A DNA stretch of 64,000 bases from positions 405,001 through 469,000 of the forward strand of contig NZ_OY781464.1 in the NCBI RefSeq assembly GCF_963676735.1, written 5' to 3'. The stretch is from an uncultured Draconibacterium sp. Its GTDB lineage: Bacteria > Bacteroidota > Bacteroidia > Bacteroidales > Prolixibacteraceae. The notes under the pieces are model-generated. The model did no database searches. It was not told where the DNA came from and saw only the letters and a program-made list of their open reading frames with translations. Positions 45,316-54,763 of the stretch are shown one piece after another; position 1 is the stretch's first letter, and the number at the start of each line of letters is the position of its first letter. The position numbers were made by a program, and so were the translations under genes.

Positions 45316-46308
45316 ATGGCAATATTAGCATTCCAAAAGCCTGACAAGGTAATAATGTTAGAATCCGATGACAAGTTCGGACAATTCGAGTTTCGTCCCC
45401 TGGAACCGGGATACGGTATTACAATTGGTAATGCACTTCGTCGTATTCTGTTATCGTCGTTGGAAGGCTATGCAATTACTACTGTTAAAATAGAAGGTGT
45501 TGACCATGAGTTTTCTACGATTAAAGGAGTTATTGAAGATGTAACCGATATTATCCTTAATCTGAAGCAGGTACGTTTTAAAAACGAGGTGGAAGATTTT
45601 GACAGCGAAAAAGTAACAATCTCAATTACCGGGCAAGAAGAATTTACTGCCGGAGACATTAACAAATTTATGACCGGTTTTAGGGTGTTAAACCCCGAAA
45701 TGGTGATTTGTAGAATGGAACCCGATGTAAAAATTCAGATGGAGTTAAACATCAGCAAAGGACGTGGATACGTTCCTGCTGTTGAAAACAAACCGGTTGA
45801 AGAGGAGTTTGGTGTAATTCCAATCGACTCGATTTATACGCCAATTAAAAAGGTGAAATACGCTGTTGAAAACTATCGTGTTGAGCAAAAAACCGACTAC
45901 GAAAAGCTGGTTTTGGATATTGCTACCGATGGTTCAATTCACCCGAAAGACGCGCTGAAAGAAGCTGCAAAAATTCTGATTTATCACTTCATGTTGTTCT
46001 CAGACGAAAAGATCACTCTTGATACGGATGAGAAATTTGCAAACGAAGAGTTTGATGAAGAAGTACTGCACATGCGTCAGTTGTTAAAAACCAAATTGGT
46101 AGATATGGATCTTTCAGTTCGTGCATTGAACTGTTTGAAAGCTGCCGATGTAGACACATTGGGTGACTTGGTTACATACAACCGAAACGACTTGCTGAAA
46201 TTCAGAAACTTTGGTAAAAAATCGTTGACTGAGCTTGACGACCTTTTGGATAACATGGGACTGAATTTTGGAATGGATATTTCGAAGTATAAATTGGATA
46301 AGGAGTAA
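45316..46308 (+). CDS. rpoA: RNA polymerase subunit alpha
   Basis: RpoA of 330 residues. The N-terminal dimerisation and assembly domain shows [26 protein letters not shown], and the C-terminal DNA-binding domain shows [42 protein letters not shown] flexible linker joins them near residue 245. It lies between rpsD and rplQ as usual. Confidence 0.99.
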   Translation: MAILAFQKPDKVIMLESDDKFGQFEFRPLEPGYGITIGNALRRILLSSLEGYAITTVKIEGVDHEFSTIKGVIEDVTDIILNLKQVRFKNEVEDFDSEKVTISITGQEEFTAGDINKFMTGFRVLNPEMVICRMEPDVKIQMELNISKGRGYVPAVENKPVEEEFGVIPIDSIYTPIKKVKYAVENYRVEQKTDYEKLVLDIATDGSIHPKDALKEAAKILIYHFMLFSDEKITLDTDEKFANEEFDEEVLHMRQLLKTKLVDMDLSVRALNCLKAADVDTLGDLVTYNRNDLLKFRNFGKKSLTELDDLLDNMGLNFGMDISKYKLDKE

Positions 46309-46314
46309 AAGGCA

Positions 46315-46899
46315 ATGAGACATAATAAGAAATTTAATCACTTAGGCCGTAAAGCTGCGCATCGTAAAGCGATGTTGGCTAACATGGCAAGTTCGCTTAT
46401 CGCACATAAGCGAATTTCAACCACAGTTGCCAAGGCTAAAGCTTTGCGTATGTACGTTGAGCCATTAATTACAAAGGCAAAAGACGATACTACACACTCG
46501 CGCAGGGTTGTTTTTAGTTACTTGCAAGATAAAGAAGCTGTTTCGGAATTATTCCGCGAAGTAGCAGTAAAAGTTGCAGATCGTCCGGGAGGATACACTC
46601 GTATTCTGAAAACCGGTAACCGTTTGGGCGATAACGCTGATATGTGTATTATCGAGTTAGTCGACTTTAACGAAGCAATGTTGGCTGCAACAGAAGAAGC
46701 TGCTGCACCTAAAAAACGCCGTTCACGTCGTGGTGGTGCCAAAAAAGCTACTGAAGTTGCTGCACAAGCTGCACCAGTTGTTGAAACTGAAGTGGCAGAA
46801 GAACCGGAAGCCGCAACTGGAACTGAAGTTAAAGCAGAAGAAGCAACTGAAGAGCCAAAAGCTGATGAATCAGCTGAAGAAGAAAAGAAAGAAGAATAA
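46315..46899 (+). CDS. rplQ: Ribosomal protein L17 with long acidic tail
   Basis: bL17 with core [29 protein letters not shown] through [29 protein letters not shown] (about 1-118). It is 194 residues long, against about 125 in E. coli. The extra part has a basic patch [12 protein letters not shown] and then an Ala/Glu-rich tail (about 145-194). It is the last gene of the superoperon and is followed by a strong terminator. Confidence 0.98.
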   Translation: MRHNKKFNHLGRKAAHRKAMLANMASSLIAHKRISTTVAKAKALRMYVEPLITKAKDDTTHSRRVVFSYLQDKEAVSELFREVAVKVADRPGGYTRILKTGNRLGDNADMCIIELVDFNEAMLAATEEAAAPKKRRSRRGGAKKATEVAAQAAPVVETEVAEEPEAATGTEVKAEEATEEPKADESAEEEKKEE

Positions 46900-46921
46900 G
46901 ATACTTTCTATAAACATAATG

Positions 46922-46952
46922 AAAAGCCGGTTTGCATTGCAAACCGGCTTTT
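46922..46952 (+). terminator. Terminator of the ribosomal superoperon
   Basis: AAAAGCCGGTTTGC (46922-46935), loop ATT, GCAAACCGGCTTTT (46939-46952): a perfect stem ending in a T-run, 22 bp after rplQ. Confidence 0.93.
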
Positions 46953-47010
46953 TCATTTTAAATAAATTCCAGTAAATTTAAACCACAAGAACCAACTTAT
47001 AAAATAAACC

Positions 47011-47988
47011 ATGACCAAAAAGAATCAAACATCAAGACGAAATTTTATACGAACCACAGCTGCCGGTACTACTGCATTGGCTTTCGCACCATTGGCTTTT
47101 AGTTGTAAACCAAAAAATGCAGGATCGACCTTTGGTGGTGTGCCTGTTGGGGTGATTACCTACAGCTGGCGTAGTATGCCCGATTCGGTTGAAGAGATAA
47201 TTGCCTATTGCAAAGCTGCCAATATTACCTCGCTTGAATTAATGGGGTATACCGCAGAAGAATGGGCAGGTGCACCGGCAACACCGCGTTGGCCCGGACG
47301 CGACGCTACCGAAGAAGAACGTATCGCTTATAGAATAGCCAGGGAAGAAGCCACAAAAAAGCAGAAAGAGTGGCGGGCAACAGTGGATGTTGAAAAATAC
47401 AATGCGCTTAAAAAGTTATTTGATGATGCTGGTATCCATGTGCATACTGTAAAGTTTGCACCTGCCAACTGGAGCGACGATGAAATTGACTACGCTTTTA
47501 AAGCGGCAAAAATACTGGGAGCCGGAGCCGTTACAAATGAGATAGGTGATGCGGCCTGCAGAAAACTGGGTAAATTTGCCGAAAAGCATGGAATGATTGC
47601 TGCCTACCATAACCACGCGCAGCCGGGAGAGCCCGGCTTTGATTTTGAGGAGTTCCTGGTACATTCCCCTGCCAATAAACTTAACCTCGACGTGGGGCAT
47701 TATTTTGGTGCTACCGGTAAACACCCCAATGAATTAATTGAAAAATTGCACGACAGAATTTACAGTATTCATCTTAAGGATAAAACGGGTGTAAACTCGG
47801 AGCCTGCCAATACCAACCAGGTTTGGGGCGAGGGTGAAACTCCGCTGTCCGATATTCTGGGTTTAATAAAAGATAAAAAATGGAATATCTATGCCGATAT
47901 TGAGTTGGAATATCCAATACCCGAAGGATCGGATGCTCAGCAGGAAATTGTAAAGTGTGTGGCGTTTTGCAAGAATATTTTGAGCTAA
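47011..47988 (+). CDS. Tat-exported lipoprotein of the sugar phosphate isomerase/epimerase family
   Basis: The 325-residue protein begins with a twin-arginine signal (SRRNFIRTT) followed by a lipobox ending in Cys at about residue 31 (LAFSCK). The rest is a xylose isomerase-like TIM barrel (AP endonuclease 2 superfamily), seen in VGVITYSWRSM, TNEIGDAACRKLGKFAEKHGMIAAYHNH, NLDVGHYF, and IHLKDKTG with metal-ligand His/Glu/Asp positions. Members include inosose and hydroxypyruvate isomerases, but the substrate cannot be read here. No partner genes are adjacent. It converges with rarA. Confidence 0.88.
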   Translation: MTKKNQTSRRNFIRTTAAGTTALAFAPLAFSCKPKNAGSTFGGVPVGVITYSWRSMPDSVEEIIAYCKAANITSLELMGYTAEEWAGAPATPRWPGRDATEEERIAYRIAREEATKKQKEWRATVDVEKYNALKKLFDDAGIHVHTVKFAPANWSDDEIDYAFKAAKILGAGAVTNEIGDAACRKLGKFAEKHGMIAAYHNHAQPGEPGFDFEEFLVHSPANKLNLDVGHYFGATGKHPNELIEKLHDRIYSIHLKDKTGVNSEPANTNQVWGEGETPLSDILGLIKDKKWNIYADIELEYPIPEGSDAQQEIVKCVAFCKNILS

Positions 47989-48024
47989 GCGCTTTTTTAT
48001 TAAAACTGTGGCTGCGACTGAAAA

Positions 48025-49293
48025 CTAAAATCGATTCCCCCACCATTTACGCAAACGCTCCAATATTTTTGCTTCGGCAGCGTTATTTTGTGGCTGGTAA
48101 ATGCGCTTGTTTTTAATCTCTTTGGGTAGGAAATCCTGTTCAACAAAATTACCGTCGTAGGCGTGGGCGTATTTATAATCTTTTCCGTAGCCGATTTCTT
48201 TCATCAGCTTGGTTGGAGCATTGCGGATGTGCAGGGGCACAGGCAAATCGCCAGTTTGTTTTACCAGAGCAATGGCATTGTCGATGGCTTCGTAAGCTGA
48301 ATTACTTTTTGGCGAGGTAGCCAGGTAAATGGTACACTCCGAGAGGATAATACGCGCTTCAGGCATCCCTATTTTATGCACAGCATCAAAGGTGTTTTGT
48401 GCCATCAGCAGGCCATTGGGGTTGGCCAGCCCCACATCTTCGGCGGCAAGAATCAGCAAACGGCGGGCAATAAATTTTATGTCTTCGCCACCTTCCAGCA
48501 TTCGGGCAAGCCAGTACACTGCAGCTTCGGGATCGCCACCACGAATACTTTTTATAAAGGCCGAAATAATGTCGTAATGCATTTCGCCTTTTTTGTCGTA
48601 AATGGCAAGATTTTTCTGTAGCTTGTCGGTAACTTTTTTATCGGTAATTACAATATTTTTTGCATCCTCGCCCAGAGTTACCAGTTCAAGTACGTTTAGC
48701 AGTTTGCGGGCATCGCCGCCCGAGTAACGAAGAATGGCTCCATCTTCGCGAAGTGTAATTTTTTTCTCTTTAAGTACCGTATCTTTTTTTGTGGCCTGCT
48801 TAATAATTCTCAGCAAAGCAGCTTTATCCAGATGTTCAAGAATATATACCTGACAACGCGATAATAATGGCGAAATTACTTCGAACGAAGGATTTTCGGT
48901 AGTTGCACCAACCAGGGTAATAGTGCCATCTTCAACCGCTCCCAGCAGCGAATCTTGTTGCGATTTACTAAAACGATGTATCTCGTCGATAAACAAAATG
49001 GGATTGGGCCGACTGAAAAACTGTTGCTTGCGGGCTTTGTCAATCACCTCGCGAATATCTTTAACACCCGAGTTTATGGCACTTAACGTAAAGAAAGGCC
49101 GTTCAAGTGTATTGGCAATAATACGGGCAAGGGTGGTTTTGCCAACACCCGGAGGCCCCCACAAAATTAAAGACGTGATTTTTCCCGAATCGATCATTTT
49201 GCGCAGAACAGCATCTTTTCCAACAAGGTGTTCCTGACCGATATAGTCGTCTAAAGTTTTTGGTCGTAAACGTTCTGCAAGTGGTTGATTCAT
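48025..49293 (-). CDS. rarA: Replication-associated recombination protein A (RarA/MgsA)
   Basis: RarA is a clamp-loader-related AAA+ ATPase acting at stalled replication forks. The 422 residues show Walker A GPPGVGKT (46-53), Walker B ILFIDEIHRFSKSQQD, sensor 1 GATTENPSFEV, arginine finger region LLSRCQVY, and the C-terminal segments GGDARKLLNVLEL, GGEDIKFIARRLLILAAEDVGLAN and NAPTKLMKEIGYGKDYKYAH. It is complete, probably monocistronic. Confidence 0.97.
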   Translation of the reverse strand: MNQPLAERLRPKTLDDYIGQEHLVGKDAVLRKMIDSGKITSLILWGPPGVGKTTLARIIANTLERPFFTLSAINSGVKDIREVIDKARKQQFFSRPNPILFIDEIHRFSKSQQDSLLGAVEDGTITLVGATTENPSFEVISPLLSRCQVYILEHLDKAALLRIIKQATKKDTVLKEKKITLREDGAILRYSGGDARKLLNVLELVTLGEDAKNIVITDKKVTDKLQKNLAIYDKKGEMHYDIISAFIKSIRGGDPEAAVYWLARMLEGGEDIKFIARRLLILAAEDVGLANPNGLLMAQNTFDAVHKIGMPEARIILSECTIYLATSPKSNSAYEAIDNAIALVKQTGDLPVPLHIRNAPTKLMKEIGYGKDYKYAHAYDGNFVEQDFLPKEIKNKRIYQPQNNAAEAKILERLRKWWGNRF

Positions 49294-49502
49294 AATTCAA
49301 GAAAAAAGTGTAAAGGTAAAAGTAAAAAGTATAAAGTAAAAAGTGCAAGGCAAAAGTGGAAAATTGAGAACAGTTGTGCCGGGCGAATTGAAAATTGGCA
49401 GCACCATGCCCCTCCCGGTATTTTATCAGTTTTTCAATAGCCAATTAAGCAAAATCAAGCTATTTATTAGCTCTCAAAATCAGTACTTCCATCCTTCAAT
49501 CC

Positions 49503-51473
49503 TTAATTACAATACCGTACAATAATATTATAGGCACCATGTATTCCGAGTTCTCCGGCGCGGCTCAGGTCGAGTGCGCCTCCTTCAATATCATCGAGAA
49601 AAATTTTTGTAAGGCCCCGGTTAAAATAGGCTTCAGCAAATTCGGGTTCAAGGTCGATTGCCCGGTTTAAGTCTTCAACAGCGCTACGGTATTCGCCCAG
49701 ACGTAGTTTTATAAAAGCCCGGTTGTAGTAGCCAAAAAAGAAATTCGGGTCGAGAAAAAGCGTAACAGCATAGTCGTCCAAAATATCCTGGTATTCAATG
49801 GTTGATGGTTTTATATTGCTGTTGTCAGTAATTTTTCCTTCGCGCAGTGTAAGTGCTGCAGGCGAAGTTGTTCCTGCTAAGAGTTCAACCTGTTCTTTTA
49901 ATTTATAACGGGTGTTGGCACGCGTAAAATAGGCAACAGTTGTTTTTTCATTCAATTCAATGGCCTTGTCTAGATCGGTAAAAGCCTGGTTGTAATTTCC
50001 GGTTAAACTGTAAAATATGCCCCGGTTTAAATAGTTGTGGGCGTTTCCCTGGATGGCAATTTTTTCGTTAAAAAACAGAATAAAATTCTCGAAAACCGAT
50101 TGGTAAGTGGTTACCGGTTTGTTGGTAATCGATAACAAGGGGTCATAATTGTTTAGGGCATTCAGTTCGTCAATTAGAATATTGTAATACTGAAACCGAT
50201 CGTAATCAACCGAGTTTTTCTCAAAGGCCGAAATGAAAAACATAGGTTGTAAATCAATAACAATATTTTTATTCTGAATGCGTCCATCGTCAACATCCAT
50301 TTCTTCTTCCTGCGGAATATCGCGGGTATCTTCAACCACTAAATCCATACGCATACGTCGTCGGCGTTTTTCTTCCTCCAGCTCTTTTTTGCGTTCTTCT
50401 TCCAGCTTCTGTGCTTTTTCTTCGCCAGATAATTCTTCTTGTTTTGGAGGTGGTGCAGCTTGTGCAGTTGGCGTTACTGTATTGTTTTGTTGACTGGTTT
50501 GCGAATTTTGGTTTTGTTGTTTTTGCTGATTTTTTTGTTGATGCTGCTGGTAGGCCAGCTTTTCTGCATCCAGGCGTCTGGCATCTAAATCAAACTGAGG
50601 ATTTAGTTGGGCTGCAATCCGGTAATCTTCTTCAAACCCGGGGCGGTTTAAAATTTCGCGCGCCATAGCACGGTTAAAATACGCACTGGCCATTTCAGGA
50701 TTTAACTGTACAGCCATGTCGTAATCCATAATAGCACTTTCATAATCTTCTAATTTATGTTTAACAATTCCGCGGTTATTAAAGGCCAGTGCATTTTTCG
50801 GATCAAATTTTATACTCTGGTCGTAATCGCGCAAGGCCGATGCATAATCTTCCAGCTCAAAACGTGCCAGCCCGCGGTTTAAATAGGCAGCTGCATAATG
50901 TGGCCTGATAATTATTACCTCGTTCAGGTCTTTTATGGCGCCTTTTATATCGCCGCTTACAATTTTTGCGTTGCTGCGGTTCATAAGGGCGTGTGTCGAT
51001 TTCGGATTCACCTCCAATGCCCGGTTATAATCTTCAATCGCTCCTTCCATATCTTTTAAAGCCAGTTTGGCAATACCCCGGTTGTTGTATATCGATTCAT
51101 CGCTTGCATCAAATTCCAACGCCCGGTCGTAATCTTCAATAGCCCGCTCGAAAAGACGTAGGTTGTGGTAAGCCATTCCCCGGTTATTATAGGCACGTGG
51201 GTAATACGGTTTAATTTCAATGGCTTTGTCGTAATCGGCAATCGCACCGCGGTAATCTTCAAGCGAGTGTTTGGCTGTGCCCCGGTATAGGTATGCCTCG
51301 GCCAGGTAGGGTTTAAATTCAATAACAATATTAAAATACTCGATGGCCCCGGTATAATTCCCGATAGAAATACGCGTTCGGCCAACCCGAATAAAATGAT
51401 TGATGTTTAACTGAGCCTCAGCTAAAAAGCTTAGCGACAGTAGTAAGGCAAAAAGTATCGTAAGTTTCTTCAT
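49503..51473 (-). CDS. Exported TPR-repeat protein with a Gln-rich linker
   Basis: The 656-residue protein has a signal peptide (1-20). About eight tetratricopeptide repeats follow (about 28-300, typified by YNNRGMAYHNL...AIEDYDRALEFD), then a Gln/Asn-rich linker (about 305-345), a Lys/Glu/Arg-rich helix (about 355-385), a spacer domain, and further TPRs (about 475-650). TPR proteins scaffold protein complexes. No partner is evident from context. The 200-bp gap upstream has only a weak promoter-like CTATTTTG. Confidence 0.85.
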   Translation of the reverse strand: MKKLTILFALLLSLSFLAEAQLNINHFIRVGRTRISIGNYTGAIEYFNIVIEFKPYLAEAYLYRGTAKHSLEDYRGAIADYDKAIEIKPYYPRAYNNRGMAYHNLRLFERAIEDYDRALEFDASDESIYNNRGIAKLALKDMEGAIEDYNRALEVNPKSTHALMNRSNAKIVSGDIKGAIKDLNEVIIIRPHYAAAYLNRGLARFELEDYASALRDYDQSIKFDPKNALAFNNRGIVKHKLEDYESAIMDYDMAVQLNPEMASAYFNRAMAREILNRPGFEEDYRIAAQLNPQFDLDARRLDAEKLAYQQHQQKNQQKQQNQNSQTSQQNNTVTPTAQAAPPPKQEELSGEEKAQKLEEERKKELEEEKRRRRMRMDLVVEDTRDIPQEEEMDVDDGRIQNKNIVIDLQPMFFISAFEKNSVDYDRFQYYNILIDELNALNNYDPLLSITNKPVTTYQSVFENFILFFNEKIAIQGNAHNYLNRGIFYSLTGNYNQAFTDLDKAIELNEKTTVAYFTRANTRYKLKEQVELLAGTTSPAALTLREGKITDNSNIKPSTIEYQDILDDYAVTLFLDPNFFFGYYNRAFIKLRLGEYRSAVEDLNRAIDLEPEFAEAYFNRGLTKIFLDDIEGGALDLSRAGELGIHGAYNIIVRYCN

Positions 51474-51674
51474 TTTTCTACAGTACTGAGCATTGACAAA
51501 ATAGCGCAGAGTATTGAGATTTTTTCAGCTTTGTAACAAATCATAAGCCTGTGTCTCATTACCTGCTATTTCTATCTCATGGTCTTTTTTCTAAACAAAC
51601 AAAAATAGTATTTTCATAGTTTGAAGTAATAGTTTGTTAGGTTTTTTAACGAATACCCACTCAAATCTAAAATT

Positions 51675-52265
51675 ATGTGTAAACGATGCAACTGGGGAAC
51701 AAAAAACGAGCTGATGCTCAGGTATCACGATGAAGAATGGGGTGTGCCTCTTCACGATGATAATAAACTCTTTGAGTTTTTTGTATTGGAAGGATTTCAG
51801 GCCGGATTGAGTTGGCAAATTGTATTAAACAAACGCGAAAACTTCCGTAAGGCCTTTGATAATTTCAATCCGCAAAAGGTTGCTGCCTACAACGAGGATA
51901 AAATTCAGCAGCTGATAGGAGATAAATTGATAATCCGCAATCAACAAAAAATAAGGGCTTGTGTAAATAATGCACAGCGTTTTCTGGAAATTCAGAAAAA
52001 GTATGGAAGCTTTGATGCTTACATTTGGAAATTTGTGGACCACCAACCCATTCAGAATACATTTGAAACGCTTGCTGAATTGCCTGCCAAAACCAAACTT
52101 TCGGATGCAATTTCAGCCGACTTAAAACAACACGGATTTAAGTTTGTTGGCTCCACAGTTATTTATGCCCATATGCAGGCTACCGGTATGGTAAACGATC
52201 ATTTGGTAAGTTGTATTCGGTACAAACAGGTGCGGGCCTTGGCCAATGTAAGTAGAAAAAACTGA
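51675..52265 (+). CDS. tag: DNA-3-methyladenine glycosylase I (Tag)
   Basis: Tag excises 3-methyladenine from alkylated DNA. The 196-residue protein has the zinc snap (Cys5 in MCKRCNW, His18 in YHDEEWG, and the C-terminal HLVSCIRY) and the active-site Glu39 in LEGFQAGLSW. It is normal in length and likely monocistronic. Confidence 0.96.
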   Translation: MCKRCNWGTKNELMLRYHDEEWGVPLHDDNKLFEFFVLEGFQAGLSWQIVLNKRENFRKAFDNFNPQKVAAYNEDKIQQLIGDKLIIRNQQKIRACVNNAQRFLEIQKKYGSFDAYIWKFVDHQPIQNTFETLAELPAKTKLSDAISADLKQHGFKFVGSTVIYAHMQATGMVNDHLVSCIRYKQVRALANVSRKN

Positions 52266-52335
52266 TGTTTATCAGTTTGACATCAAAAAATCTTAACTCT
52301 GTATTAAATTTTCTTTCTGAAAAAAAATTAATTGT

Positions 52336-52343
52336 TAATTTTG
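52336..52343 (+). promoter_or_regulatory. Promoter -7 element of the C1 peptidase gene
   Basis: TAATTTTG matches TAnnTTTG, 41 bp before the ATG. A clear -33 is not visible. Confidence 0.45.
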
Positions 52344-52383
52344 AGATCTATTCAAAAAGAAGGGTAAAAAATTATTTATTAAT

Positions 52384-53586
52384 ATGAAGTTGCGTTTGAT
52401 TTTTACCGCATTGATTGTGGTATATGCGTGTAGCGTATTTGCAGAGAGCGAGAAGAAGGAAGAGGCGAAAGGTTATGTTTTCGAAGATGAAATTGAACTG
52501 GCAGCAACGCCTGTAAAAAATCAGCACCGCTCGGGTACCTGTTGGTCGTTTTCCGGACTTTCATTTCTTGAATCGGAGATGTTGCGTTTGGGAAAACCCG
52601 AAGTTGATCTGTCGGAAATGTTTGTGGTGTGGCATACCTATTCTGAAAAAGCAAGAAAACATGTGCGCGTGCATGGAAATCTGAATTTTGCAGCAGGTGG
52701 CGCATTTCATGATGTTACCAACATGATTCGTGAATACGGTATTGTGCCGGAATCAGTTTACTCGGGCTTAAACTATGGCGAAGACCAGCATGTGCATGGC
52801 GAAATGGACAACGTTTTAAAAGAACATGTGGATGCCGTTGTACAGAATAGAAACCGCAAACTGAGCACCGTTTGGCACGAACCCATCGAGGCCACTTTAA
52901 ATGCCTACCTCGGCCAATTACCACAAAAATTTGAATACGAAGGAGAACACTATACACCGCAGCGTTTTGCCAGCGACTTTGTGGGCTTAAACATGGACGA
53001 TTACGTTGAAATTTCGTCGTACACCCATCATCCGTTTTACGAAAAATTTATTTTGGAAGTGCCCGACAACTGGTCGTGGGACGAAGTGTACAATGTACCC
53101 CTTGACGAGTTTGAAGCCATTATGGATTACGCATTGGGTAACGGTTTTACCATTGCCTGGGCTGCCGATGTGAGCGAAAAAGGATTTGCTACCAGCAATA
53201 AAGGTGTGGCTGTTTTGCCGGCAGCCCCCGACCAAAATATGGACGATGCAGAGATTGCAAAATGGGAAGCCCTTCCGCAAAAAGAAAAAGAAAAAGAGTT
53301 GTACAAACTGGATAAACCGGTTCCGGAACTGGTAGTAACACAGGAAATGCGTCAAACAGCATTTGATAACTACCAAACTACCGACGACCATGGTATGCAT
53401 ATTATTGGCACTGCCAAAGATCAGAATGGGCATGTTTTCTACAAAGTGAAAAACTCGTGGGGCGATTACAACAAGTACAAAGGTTACTTTTATGCCTCAA
53501 AACCTTATGTGAATTACAAAACGATGTGCATAATGGTGCACAAAGACGGCATACCCCAAAGTATAAGAGAGAAACTTAAACTTTAA
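52384..53586 (+). CDS. C1-family cysteine peptidase (bleomycin hydrolase/PepC-like), exported
   Basis: The 400-residue protein has a signal peptide (1-20), then a papain-like fold of the PepC/bleomycin hydrolase group. Catalytic Cys53 lies in QHRSGTCWSFS, His336 in DDHGMHIIGT, and Asn357 in VKNSWG. The long insertion between the Cys and His halves is typical of this subfamily. The signal peptide puts it outside the cytoplasm, unlike most PepC enzymes. A terminator follows. Confidence 0.93.
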   Translation: MKLRLIFTALIVVYACSVFAESEKKEEAKGYVFEDEIELAATPVKNQHRSGTCWSFSGLSFLESEMLRLGKPEVDLSEMFVVWHTYSEKARKHVRVHGNLNFAAGGAFHDVTNMIREYGIVPESVYSGLNYGEDQHVHGEMDNVLKEHVDAVVQNRNRKLSTVWHEPIEATLNAYLGQLPQKFEYEGEHYTPQRFASDFVGLNMDDYVEISSYTHHPFYEKFILEVPDNWSWDEVYNVPLDEFEAIMDYALGNGFTIAWAADVSEKGFATSNKGVAVLPAAPDQNMDDAEIAKWEALPQKEKEKELYKLDKPVPELVVTQEMRQTAFDNYQTTDDHGMHIIGTAKDQNGHVFYKVKNSWGDYNKYKGYFYASKPYVNYKTMCIMVHKDGIPQSIREKLKL

Positions 53587-53591
53587 TTTGT

Positions 53592-53623
53592 AAGCCCTTC
53601 AGTTTGCCTGAGGGGCTTATTTC
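53592..53623 (+). terminator. Terminator after the C1 peptidase gene
   Basis: AAGCCCTTCAG (53592-53602) and CTGAGGGGCTT (53608-53618) form an 11-bp stem with one G-U pair, then ATTTCTTT. It starts 5 bp after the stop codon. Confidence 0.8.
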
Positions 53624-53750
53624 TTTGCTATTTTTCCCGCGAAACCATTTTTTGCATGGTGTCCATAAAAATTTCGTTTACATTTGGTAACTCCTTACTT
53701 TGTAGAAGTAAGTTATGTTTAATTACGGTACAAATGGGCAACTATTCTCC

Positions 53751-54650
53751 ATGAAGAAACTTTTTATCCTATTTCTTTTTTTTGTGTTTATACAGCATCT
53801 TGCATCTGCGCAAGAAGACTGGGGGTGGTGGAACGATACCCATGGGTGGGAAGTGGGAGACCCGGGCTGGCGAAACTGGCTGATTATATCTCCCGGATAT
53901 TTAGGACCTAATGCATTGCCGGTACCCGCTGTTAAACGAGGCATACTTGAAGGGAAAACCGAACTGGAAGTTACGGCATCCGTTCATTTTCATTCGGGCG
54001 ATCCAACACAGGATATCTCCGGAAGAGCTTACGTTCCGTTTGCAAAAAACCGTATTGCCATTGAAATGTACGGCGTATTATTGGAACATTACGCTTATAC
54101 TACCGAAATTCGTGACGAGCGATACTCGCGCGATCGTGACGGGAAAGGTTATGCTGTAGGAGATTTCTATTTCACCACCCTGGTGCAATTGGTTAAAGAT
54201 CGAAAATTTCCAAACACCTTGTTCAGGGCGCTGTTAAAAACAGCCTCGGGGTCTAATTTAAAAGGAGCTCGTTATGCCGATACCCCTGCCTATTCATTTG
54301 ATTTTAGTTTCTCGAAAGATATTGGCGAAAAGGAAACAACCCTTTTAAGGCCACACCTGATGTTGGGTTTTTACAGTTGGCAAACTAACGATGAGCTAAA
54401 TTTGCAAAACGACGCTTTACTTTATGGATTGGGTACCGATATTGAAAAACAAAATTGGCGTTTTACCAGCACATGGTCGGGCTATTACGGCTACAAAAAC
54501 AATGGAGACCGCCCCATGCAACTTAATTTCGAACTTCGAAAAGATTACGATAATAAAGCCTTTGCGGTTAATTATCAGCATGGTTTGCACGATTGGCTGT
54601 ACAATACATTACGTTTTTCTTTTATCTGGAAACTTAATGGCGTAGAGTAA
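53751..54650 (+). CDS. Probable outer-membrane beta-barrel protein, unknown function
   Basis: The 299-residue protein has a signal peptide (MKKLFILFLFFVFIQHLASAQ region) and then alternating hydrophobic/polar strands rich in aromatic residues, ending in LRFSFIWKLNG. A Trp-rich segment (DWGWWNDTHGWEVGDPGWRNW) follows the signal. I do not recognise a family. The ATG at 53751 was chosen over an in-frame one at 53715 because it starts the signal peptide. Confidence 0.65.
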   Translation: MKKLFILFLFFVFIQHLASAQEDWGWWNDTHGWEVGDPGWRNWLIISPGYLGPNALPVPAVKRGILEGKTELEVTASVHFHSGDPTQDISGRAYVPFAKNRIAIEMYGVLLEHYAYTTEIRDERYSRDRDGKGYAVGDFYFTTLVQLVKDRKFPNTLFRALLKTASGSNLKGARYADTPAYSFDFSFSKDIGEKETTLLRPHLMLGFYSWQTNDELNLQNDALLYGLGTDIEKQNWRFTSTWSGYYGYKNNGDRPMQLNFELRKDYDNKAFAVNYQHGLHDWLYNTLRFSFIWKLNGVE

Positions 54651-54671
54651 GTTCCGGTAAAACAGAATTTA

Positions 54672-54679
54672 TACCTTTG
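54672..54679 (+). promoter_or_regulatory. Promoter -7 element of the glycosyltransferase gene
   Basis: TACCTTTG fits TAnnTTTG, 84 bp before the ATG. The -33 is weak (TTCC). Confidence 0.4.
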
Positions 54680-54763
54680 CAAACGGTATTAACCATTGTT
54701 TTGAATAGTTAAGCAGCAATTTTAAACAATACTGACAAGCAGGATAACAGGTAAAAACAGACA

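Noticed and set aside
49300..49350. Repeated AAAGT-like A-rich units before rarA, as a repeat array
   Set aside because: Units are short, irregular and of low complexity; no CRISPR-like spacing or inverted repeats.
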